From assembly GCA_009885275.1 (NCBI GenBank), contig VFKY01000307.1, forward strand, positions 1 through 9,579: a DNA stretch of 9,579 nucleotides. Reading direction: 5' to 3'. The stretch is from Verrucomicrobiota bacterium. Lineage in GTDB: Bacteria; Verrucomicrobiota; Verrucomicrobiia; Verrucomicrobiales; Verrucomicrobiaceae. Positions within the stretch are counted from its first letter, which is position 1, and every line of letters starts with the position of its first letter. This document shows positions 1 through 5,342 of this stretch, one piece after another. A program made the position numbers and the translations under genes. A model generated the notes under the pieces. The model worked only from the letters and a program-made list of their open reading frames with translations. It ran no database searches and was not told where the DNA came from.

Positions 1-719
1 CAGCCGAGTGAATGCCACGCCACATCACTGCCATCTGGCTTGCAACTCCAGATACCACAGGCCATTCCTTCGTGCACGACCTCACCTTCTTTACCGATAG
101 CCTTGTGCCCCTTGCGACCATGACACCAGTAAAGTCGACCATTCGGATGCAGAAACGGCCCATGAATATCGGCAGCGTTCCCAGTGTAACTAAAGCCGCT
201 AACAATCATCTCTCGCTTATCGGCAACGCCGTCGTTATCGGTGTCAGTAAGTTTCCAAAGCCCCGGTGGTGAGCAGACATAGAGTGAGCCGTTGAGCCAG
301 CATGCACCCTGCGGAAACGTCATCTTGTCGGCAAAGATGGTGCTCTTGTCGAAGGTTCCATCCTTGTCAGTGTCTTCTAACATGAGCACTCGATTCGGTG
401 GGTTAGCATCCAGCAATTTGTCATCCCAGTTTACACCAACACCATCGCCGACAAAAAGTCGACCGCGATCATCGAGGCATCCCATGGTTGGATGAGTGAC
501 CAACGGAGCGGCGGCAGCGACACTGAAAACGTAACCATCAGTCAAATTTGCTTGGGGCACTTTCGACGCCTGTTTACGCAAACCTTCCGCATCAAGCTGG
601 ATGACCACTGGACGTTGCGAGCTGACTGGAATTTCTTCTGCGACGATCATCGTTACAAAGAGGAACGTGACGCAGACCTCTAAAAAAATTAATCGGTAAT
701 ACAGCGCTGATAAATTCAT
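1..719 (-). CDS. Secreted membrane-bound dehydrogenase-like beta-propeller protein, Pirellula/Verrucomicrobium type (3' end outside window)
   Basis: An open frame of 239 codons runs from an ATG at 719 to the window edge without a stop, so only the N-terminal part is present. An in-frame TGA lies six codons upstream, making this the first ATG. Residues 1-28 look like a signal peptide (hydrophobic stretch about 9-27, cleavage probably near VA/EE), although it carries a Glu at 14. Two calcium-loop-like DxDxDG motifs are visible, D116/D118/D120/G121 and D159/D161/D163/G164, each in a 'DTD.DG..D' context. The repeated pattern of a threshold phrase ('TFPQGACWLNGSLYVCSPPG') followed by 'L.DTD.DG.ADKRE' is typical of the family known as TIGR02604. 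In related proteins this propeller precedes HEAT-like repeats and often a c-type cytochrome domain; those parts would lie beyond the edge. The substrate is unknown, and an export or periplasmic location is inferred. Confidence 0.85.
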   Translation of the reverse strand, partial: MNLSALYYRLIFLEVCVTFLFVTMIVAEEIPVSSQRPVVIQLDAEGLRKQASKVPQANLTDGYVFSVAAAAPLVTHPTMGCLDDRGRLFVGDGVGVNWDDKLLDANPPNRVLMLEDTDKDGTFDKSTIFADKMTFPQGACWLNGSLYVCSPPGLWKLTDTDNDGVADKREMIVSGFSYTGNAADIHGPFLHPNGRLYWCHGRKGHKAIGKEGEVVHEGMACGIWSCKPDGSDVAWHSLG

Positions 720-819
720 AAGTGAAAAGAGGGTTCACATGCTACCTCTATTAAACGCTAGTCTGGAACCACTTATTGTCCCTTAATCTGTCAAAAGAGG
801 ATCTTTTACTTTATACCCT

Positions 820-1701
820 TCAACCCTCAACAATCCCTCTCACCGCACGGCGATACACCTGAGGGCTTCGCCCTTGGGTGCGACGGAACTGACGTTGAAA
901 GTTTGCCCACGATGGAAATCCACATTCGCTGGCTATGTGATAAACTGGATGATCCGTTTCCGCTAGTAGCCGACAAGCACGCCCGATGCGCACTTCATTT
1001 ACCCACTGAGGCACTGTTTTGTTAGTGCAAACTTTAAACAACCGACTGAAGGCGCTTTCGCTCAATCCAGTCTCGGCCGCGAGATCACGCAGATAGAGGG
1101 GTTCCGCAAGATGCTGCTCTATATAGTCACAAGCAGTTCCAATGCGATCGTCTTTTCTCTTCTCAATTGAGATTTCAAAGCCAGGTGAGGCAATCTGCTT
1201 GAGCTCTCTAGATGTTGACAGCAATTGGAGTAACTCAAGCACGAGAGTAAGTCGGATCAAACCTTTCGAGACAATCGTGCGACGAACCAACTCGTCAGCC
1301 TTCTGACGAGTGACTCCTGTAATCTCGAGCCCTAAAAGAGATCGCTCAAATAGCCGCCGCACTGGTTCCAATGATCGCTTATGAAACCAGCCTTCTCCCA
1401 GAAAACTTGGTAAAAATTGAATCACCAATGATTCCACGCTCCCTCGTCTCCCCTTCGGTTGATCACTCAGATCATTACGATAATCATGCGGTAAATTTGA
1501 TCCCAACATGACTAGGTCGCCAGGCTTGAGAGGCGTAAGCTTATCCCCAACCCACCGGTGGGTCCCCCCCTTCGTCACCAATGTAATCTCAATCTCAGGA
1601 TGAAAATGCCAGACGCATCCAAAATCTTTACCGCGAACCCTCTCGCAAGCCACAATTTCTGTGGCAGCCAATGGAGACAATTTTTCGATCAGAGGTTTCA
1701 T
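820..1701 (-). CDS. AraC-family transcriptional regulator with N-terminal cupin sensor
   Basis: The 293-residue protein has the standard two-part AraC architecture. Residues about 25-75 form a cupin-like sensing domain ('HFHPEIEITLVTKG' at 32-45, then 'LKPGDLVMLGSNLPHDY'). Residues about 184-287 form the DNA-binding domain: the first helix-turn-helix is around 204-223 (LRDLAAETGLSESAFSRLFK), and the second around 251-275, ending in the typical 'GRSP..YRR' signature at 277-285. Members with this cupin type usually respond to sugars or related small molecules; the ligand here cannot be read. The ATG at 1701 has no Shine-Dalgarno sequence. The gene lies 94 bp downstream of thiD and 100 bp upstream of the dehydrogenase-like gene, all on one strand, so it may control the latter. 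That link is positional inference. The middle region (about 85-183) has no motif I recognise. Confidence 0.92.
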   Translation of the reverse strand: MKPLIEKLSPLAATEIVACERVRGKDFGCVWHFHPEIEITLVTKGGTHRWVGDKLTPLKPGDLVMLGSNLPHDYRNDLSDQPKGRRGSVESLVIQFLPSFLGEGWFHKRSLEPVRRLFERSLLGLEITGVTRQKADELVRRTIVSKGLIRLTLVLELLQLLSTSRELKQIASPGFEISIEKRKDDRIGTACDYIEQHLAEPLYLRDLAAETGLSESAFSRLFKVCTNKTVPQWVNEVRIGRACRLLAETDHPVYHIASECGFPSWANFQRQFRRTQGRSPQVYRRAVRGIVEG

Positions 1702-1745
1702 GATTGTGGGGAGAGTCTAAAAGTTCTTCCTTGAAACCGCAAGGG

Positions 1746-1790
1746 GCACATTAAATGCGCACTGGCATGCTCTTCGAGGCAAATTTTGCC
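1746..1790. promoter_or_regulatory. Two palindromes between thiD and araC-type gene, candidate operator
   Basis: The 94-bp gap holds a 13-bp perfect palindrome with a single central base (GGCAAATTTTGCC, 1778-1790) and a 15-bp palindrome with one mismatch (GCACATTAAATGCGC, 1746-1760). Their centres are about 31 bp apart, near three helical turns. Both lie upstream of the AraC-type start at 1701. The first could also be a weak hairpin after the thiD stop, but no U-tract follows it. The regulatory role is speculation. Confidence 0.2.
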
Positions 1791-1795
1791 AAGCC

Positions 1796-2608
1796 TTATG
1801 ATGGTTCGATTTGATGGTTCAGGGCGTCCAAGCTTCCTGACATTGTTGTCCAACGGTAGTGCTGCTCAATAGCATGAGAAACATAGACCTTACCCTCTCT
1901 CACCGCATCCAATAGAGATAGCCCCCTGGCTAGCCCAGCGGTGATGGCTGACGAATAGGTACAACCTGTGCCATGGGTGTGAACTCCATGGATACGACGG
2001 CCTTCGATCCAATGCGCTCGTTTTTGATGCACAAGAATATCAGGGGCTGCATCACCTGACAAATGCCCGCCTTTCAGTAAAACAGCGCAGTCAAATTTCT
2101 CTGCTAAAGTAACTGCCGCATCACTCATCTCCTCTCTTGATGTAATCGAGCCCCCCAACAACGTCGCTGCTTCATCGATATTTGGAGTGATGAGATGCGC
2201 CAAAGGAAATAACTTTTGCGTCATTTCTTTCACGGCCTCATCCTCCAGTAATCGACTACCACTGGTAGCAACCATCACCGGATCAACAATCAACGGGACA
2301 CCCTTCTCCGCCATCGGTTGCCACGCAGCCACCACTGCTGCGACCTGTTCTTTTCCTCCCAACATCCCTGTCTTCGCCGCCACAATGGGAAAGGTTTCAA
2401 TGAGGATGCATAGCTGCGCAGTAATCATCTCTGCGGATAACAATTGTATAGAATCCACTTTCGCGGGCACTTCCGCCACCACACTGGTGAGCGCCGTTAA
2501 ACCATAACAACCAAGCGCTGAGAACGTCTTGAGATCAGCTTGAATACCAGCGCCCGCTGAACAATCAGATCCGGCAATGGTGAGGACAACTGGGCTTGAT
2601 TTGCTCAT
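1796..2608 (-). CDS. thiD: Hydroxymethylpyrimidine/phosphomethylpyrimidine kinase ThiD
   Basis: This is a 270-residue cytosolic ribokinase-fold enzyme that phosphorylates 4-amino-5-hydroxymethyl-2-methylpyrimidine (HMP) and then HMP-phosphate, giving the pyrimidine half of thiamin. Visible motifs in order: 'AGSDCSAGAGIQADLK' at 12-27 (substrate and glycine-rich region), 'VAEVP' at 44-48 near the pyrimidine pocket, 'VDPVMVATSG' at 108-117, 'TPNIDEA' at 141-147, 'LLKGGH' at 177-182, and the anion-hole and catalytic 'GTGC' at 213-216. Length is normal for stand-alone ThiD, with no ThiE or TenA fusion. No other thiamin gene is in the window, so it may act in salvage or with unlinked genes. The start at 2608 has no Shine-Dalgarno. 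Only 65 bp separate it from the divergent apaG start, which is too little for an obvious TPP riboswitch, and I see none. Pyridoxal kinase activity is a possible alternative, but the match favours ThiD. Confidence 0.95.
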   Translation of the reverse strand: MSKSSPVVLTIAGSDCSAGAGIQADLKTFSALGCYGLTALTSVVAEVPAKVDSIQLLSAEMITAQLCILIETFPIVAAKTGMLGGKEQVAAVVAAWQPMAEKGVPLIVDPVMVATSGSRLLEDEAVKEMTQKLFPLAHLITPNIDEAATLLGGSITSREEMSDAAVTLAEKFDCAVLLKGGHLSGDAAPDILVHQKRAHWIEGRRIHGVHTHGTGCTYSSAITAGLARGLSLLDAVREGKVYVSHAIEQHYRWTTMSGSLDALNHQIEPS

Positions 2609-2620
2609 GAGAAAAGAATC

Positions 2621-2649
2621 TTGGGAAATGGGAAAGCACGAGATACTTT
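2621..2649 (+). promoter_or_regulatory. Candidate sigma-70-type promoter for apaG
   Basis: TTGGGA (2621-2626) and TACTTT (2644-2649) are separated by 17 bp, a fair but imperfect match to -35 and -10 boxes. They sit 25 bp before the apaG ATG, which would give a leader under 20 nt. The divergent thiD promoter must lie in the same 65-bp gap (2609-2673). Confidence 0.28.
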
Positions 2650-2667
2650 TACTTTTTCACTTTTCAC
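2645..2667. repeat. Three near-tandem ACTTTT units in the thiD/apaG intergenic gap
   Basis: The motif ACTTTT starts at 2645, 2651 and 2659 with slightly different tails. On the other strand it reads as an A-rich series of GTGAAAA-like units just upstream of thiD. It could be a chance AT-rich leader or a protein-binding site. Confidence 0.3.
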
Positions 2668-2673
2668 GGCATC

Positions 2674-3063
2674 ATGCAAAGTATGTCTGTGTCTTTCGAT
2701 CAACTTCCAGGACTGTCCGTTACGGTTGACCAGTTGGTCTATCAGCCTCATTTAAGCGCTCCACCGGAGCGGCCACATCCGTTTGCCTATTACCTGTCCA
2801 TCCACAACAAGTCGGATGAAACAGTGACCATCGTCGGACGCAAATGGATCGTGACCGATAATACTGGTGAAACCCTTGTCGTCGAGGGCGATGGCGTCGT
2901 GGGACAAACACCGCGACTCGAACCTGGACAATCCTTCAGTTACAATAGTTTTCACGTCATCCGAGATACCAGTACTGCCAACGGAACTTTTTTTGGTAGC
3001 ACGGACTCTGGGCAGCCTGTTTACGTGCGAGTGCCAGAATTTTCCATGGAACTAACCGAATAG
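2674..3063 (+). CDS. apaG: ApaG domain protein (Co2+/Mg2+ efflux-associated family)
   Basis: The whole 129-residue protein is a single ApaG (DUF525) beta-sandwich domain, at the family's usual length. Recognisable positions: 'YYLSIHNKSDETV' at 39-51, 'RKWIVTDNTGE' at 56-66, the hallmark 'GDGVVGQTP' at 72-80, 'LEPGQSFSY' at 82-90, and the C-terminal 'VRVPEFSMEL' at 118-127. The family was linked by genetics to cobalt and magnesium resistance in Salmonella, and its fold suggests binding of a small phosphate-containing ligand; the biochemical role is not settled. Two starts are possible, ATG at 2674 and ATG at 2683, and neither has a Shine-Dalgarno; the first is kept. The gene is divergent from thiD and convergent with the cyclo-ligase gene 34 bp downstream, so it is probably monocistronic. 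It does not neighbour ksgA or apaH, its partners in Escherichia coli. Confidence 0.9.
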   Translation: MQSMSVSFDQLPGLSVTVDQLVYQPHLSAPPERPHPFAYYLSIHNKSDETVTIVGRKWIVTDNTGETLVVEGDGVVGQTPRLEPGQSFSYNSFHVIRDTSTANGTFFGSTDSGQPVYVRVPEFSMELTE

Positions 3064-3097
3064 GGATTCAAAGAAAATCACTGACTGTGCTGACAAA

Positions 3098-3709
3098 CTA
3101 ACTTGGCGCCACGTCGAACCATCCTTCTTCGGTAACAAAAGCCTGCATCGGGACATCATGTTCTTCTACTGGAATAACCTCACCGAACTGGCATGAAAAG
3201 CCCACTCCGACTCGGCGCGCCTGACACTGGGGATTATTAAAAAAGCGATCGTAATAGCCTGCGCCACGTCCCATCCTATGACCGTGCCGAGCTTCAAAGG
3301 CTAAACCGGGCGTCAAGATCACGGTGATGTCAGCAAGGGCCATCCGCCTCTCTGGATGACAAGCCGGCTCCAATACTCCTAGTCGGCCAACCGACAAGTC
3401 ATCCATTGTATAGATCCGATACGGATGCATGCCCCCCTCTTGCATTCCAAAGAATGAAACGCACACGCCTCGTTCATCCAACCATGGAATGAGTGCGAGC
3501 AAATCAGGCTCCAACTTACTTCCTCCAAACATAGCCACCGCGCCTTTTGCGGGCAACCCGAAATCACTGACCTTCAACGTGTTAACAATTGACTGTGACC
3601 ACTCGGCTTTCTGAGTTTCCGATAGCGCAAGAATTTTGCTGATCATACAACGCCGCAACTCCTGCTTTGTCTGATGTATTTGCTCGGAGCTCATTTCAAT
3701 TTTGATCAT
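3098..3709 (-). CDS. ygfA: 5-formyltetrahydrofolate cyclo-ligase (5,10-methenyl-THF synthetase)
   Basis: This 203-residue cytosolic enzyme uses ATP to convert 5-formyl-THF to 5,10-methenyl-THF, returning a folate storage form to the one-carbon pool. Visible family signatures are the N-terminal 'KQELRR' (15-20) with its ATP-contacting Lys/Arg, 'SKLEPD' (64-69), and the core 'LTPGLAFEARHGHRMGRGAGYYDRF', of which 'GRGAGYYDR' spans 147-155. The final motif is 'EEHDVPMQAFVTEEG' at 182-196. Length matches the family. The family usually reads 'GLAFD..G.RLGYGGGYYDR', so Glu for Asp and Met for Leu are conservative changes. The ATG at 3709 is preceded by AAGGA only 2 nt away, too close for ideal spacing but the nearest thing to a Shine-Dalgarno in the window; an in-frame ATG at 3694 (Met6) is the alternative. 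It is divergent from the hydrolase-DHFR pair, so two folate enzymes flank one promoter gap. Confidence 0.94.
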   Translation of the reverse strand: MIKIEMSSEQIHQTKQELRRCMISKILALSETQKAEWSQSIVNTLKVSDFGLPAKGAVAMFGGSKLEPDLLALIPWLDERGVCVSFFGMQEGGMHPYRIYTMDDLSVGRLGVLEPACHPERRMALADITVILTPGLAFEARHGHRMGRGAGYYDRFFNNPQCQARRVGVGFSCQFGEVIPVEEHDVPMQAFVTEEGWFDVAPS

Positions 3710-3801
3710 AATCCTTCAGCGAAAAGGTGCTTGTCTTTTTTACCGGAAATACCTAACTTTCTATCTATTCGCGGTATGTCTGCGCCCTACCTGATCCGCT
3801 A
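3710..3801. promoter_or_regulatory. Divergent promoter gap between cyclo-ligase and hydrolase-folA pair
   Basis: The 92 bp between two divergent starts must serve both directions (inference from gene orientation). Only weak sigma-70-like boxes are visible, for example TTGTCT at 3731-3736 and TAACTT at 3754-3759 on the + strand. I see no riboswitch or long inverted repeat. Confidence 0.3.
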
Positions 3802-4803
3802 ATGCCAAACAATCCTCACCGCCCCAAAACACCACCAATTCAGGGGAAATGGCGCACTGCATTCAGGATTCCAATAGCCAAAACCAAAGTCGAACACGAA
3901 ACTAAGGTTGGACTTTTACCCAAAAAGGGATGGCAAAAAAGGAACTTCAAATTCATCAATGATATCCTCATTCCTCAGTTGCTGGCACCACGACACCCCG
4001 GCACTGGGTCATCCCCGCTTGATGCACTTGAGAACAAGGAGACTGGAGTCACCTGGCTTGGTCACGCCGGATTCCTTATTCAGATCGGCGGCCGCAATAT
4101 TCTCGTTGATCCCAATTGGGCGCTATGGCACGGCCCAGTGAAAAGAATCAGACACCCCAGCCTCACCGCTCGTGAACTCCCCTACATTGATTTGGTGCTC
4201 ATCACTCATGCACACTTTGATCACCTCCACCTTCCCAGTCTTCGTGCCATTGCGGCAGGACAGCCCATCATCGTTCCTGAAGGCGTAGGCAGCATCGTTA
4301 AAAACTGCTCCTTCAGCAAAGTCATTGAAATGGATTACTGGAGCACCAAACGTATCGGAGATATCGATATCACTTTTACCCCCACAAAACATTGGGGTGC
4401 GCGCTATATTCATGATTCATATCGTAAGTTTGGCGGCTACTTGATTCAGTGCCACGGCCACACGCTGTTTCACTGCGGCGATAGCTCCTTGTTTGATGGC
4501 TTTAAAGAAATAGGCAAACGCGCGGAGATCGATGTCGCGCTCATGCCCATCGGCGCATACCAAGCTCCCAGCGGCAGACCCGTGCATATGAATCCGGAAG
4601 AAGCTCTCGAATCTGCCCAAATGCTCGATGCTCAACATATCATTCCGATGCATTACGACACCTTTCCTCTTGGCGGAGAACCACTCCATGAACCTGCGGA
4701 AAGACTCATTTGCTCAGCCTTGGCCCTTGGGCTTGAAAATAATGTGCATCTACTCGGTGAAGGTCAGCGCGCCATCTTTTCACCCTGTCATAGTAAGAAG
4801 TGA
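3802..4803 (+). CDS. NAPE-PLD-like metallo-beta-lactamase-fold hydrolase
   Basis: The 333-residue protein has a complete binuclear-zinc metallo-beta-lactamase fold of the type seen in N-acyl-phosphatidylethanolamine phospholipase D and bacterial relatives. The fold opens at 'VTWLGHAGFLIQIGG' (83-97) and 'LVDPNWA' (101-107). Predicted metal ligands are H136, H138, D140 and H141 in 'THAHFDH', H197 in 'TKHW', D227 in 'CGDSS', and H284 in 'MHYDTF'. 'IGAY' (250-253) and 'HMNPEEALE' (262-270) are further family hallmarks. Residues 1-80 are a basic, proline-rich extension with no signal peptide or membrane segment, suggesting a cytosolic or peripheral protein. The substrate is unknown: phospholipid cleavage is the family precedent, but this broad group also includes lactonase-like and phosphodiesterase-like enzymes. 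Its stop codon overlaps the folA start (GTGA), implying coupled translation. The ATG at 3802 has no Shine-Dalgarno. Confidence 0.88.
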   Translation: MPNNPHRPKTPPIQGKWRTAFRIPIAKTKVEHETKVGLLPKKGWQKRNFKFINDILIPQLLAPRHPGTGSSPLDALENKETGVTWLGHAGFLIQIGGRNILVDPNWALWHGPVKRIRHPSLTARELPYIDLVLITHAHFDHLHLPSLRAIAAGQPIIVPEGVGSIVKNCSFSKVIEMDYWSTKRIGDIDITFTPTKHWGARYIHDSYRKFGGYLIQCHGHTLFHCGDSSLFDGFKEIGKRAEIDVALMPIGAYQAPSGRPVHMNPEEALESAQMLDAQHIIPMHYDTFPLGGEPLHEPAERLICSALALGLENNVHLLGEGQRAIFSPCHSKK

Positions 4804-5342
4804 GAACGAAGCTCACTCTCATTGCCGCCATGGATGACAATCGTCTGCTGGCAGATGAACACGGCATCCCGTGGCATCAGCCCAAAGATATTAGCCATTT
4901 TCGTCATTATACTCAGGGCAAGTGGCTTCTTGTCGGCAGGCGAACCTTTGGTGAAATGCAGGGCTGGTTCACCGACCACACCCCACTGATTTTATCTTCT
5001 CAATGTGGCTATACTCCCGCCATCGGACGCGTGGTGGCTTCAGTGCCCCAAGCGATGGCTCAGGCGGAAGCAGCAGAACAAAATGAACTCGTCTGCTGTG
5101 GGGGCGGCCAAGTTTATGCGGCAGCACTTCCTTATGCTGACAAACTGGTCCTGACCCGGATTCAGCATCAGTTTGTAACTTCATCCAAGGCTATCTATTT
5201 CCCCAACTGGAATCATGAAGAGTGGCTGGAGATTGATCGCCGAGAAATTCCGATGGATGAAGTTAACCCTTGGCCCATGAGCTTCGTCACCCTTGAACGA
5301 AAAAATTTCGGTGGCGAATCTCGTATTGAAAGCAAGCTCTAA
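4800..5342 (+). CDS. folA: Dihydrofolate reductase
   Basis: This 180-residue cytosolic enzyme reduces dihydrofolate to tetrahydrofolate with NADPH. Visible signatures: 'LIAAMDDN' (7-14); 'GIPWHQPKDISHF' (22-34), where W25 is the Trp of the substrate loop and D30 the catalytic acid; 'VGRRTFGEM' (45-53), the NADPH-binding turn; 'LILSSQ' (63-68); and 'GGGQVY' (101-106), the second cofactor loop, followed by 'LTRI' and the C-terminal strand. The start is GTG at 4800 inside the overlap GTGA with the upstream stop; an internal ATG (Met11) would remove the first beta strand, so GTG is chosen. No Shine-Dalgarno is evident, which fits re-initiation from the upstream gene. The stop overlaps the stop of the convergent ccsA gene (CTAA, 5339-5342). 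Flavin- or pteridine-reductase relatives (RibD-like) are less likely given the intact catalytic Asp. Confidence 0.93.
   Translation: MRTKLTLIAAMDDNRLLADEHGIPWHQPKDISHFRHYTQGKWLLVGRRTFGEMQGWFTDHTPLILSSQCGYTPAIGRVVASVPQAMAQAEAAEQNELVCCGGGQVYAAALPYADKLVLTRIQHQFVTSSKAIYFPNWNHEEWLEIDRREIPMDEVNPWPMSFVTLERKNFGGESRIESKL

Noticed and set aside
12..683. Three + strand open frames of 63-86 codons at the left edge
   Set aside because: They lie over the - strand dehydrogenase-like frame, which is continuous for 239 codons with clear family motifs; the + frames show no recognisable protein.
722..738. GTGAA/TTCAC inverted repeat just before the dehydrogenase-like start
   Set aside because: Only 5 bp of stem around a 7-nt loop; expected by chance, with no supporting context.
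793..807. AAAAGA/TCTTTT inverted repeat after the AraC gene stop
   Set aside because: Six A/T-rich pairs around a 3-nt loop are too weak for an intrinsic terminator, and no U-tract follows.
2609..2673. TPP riboswitch upstream of thiD
   Set aside because: The gap is 65 bp, shorter than a typical aptamer plus expression platform, and the conserved THI-box elements are not seen.
3064..3097. Bidirectional terminator between convergent apaG and the cyclo-ligase gene
   Set aside because: The 34 bp contain a CTGAC direct repeat but no GC-rich stem with a flanking T-run.
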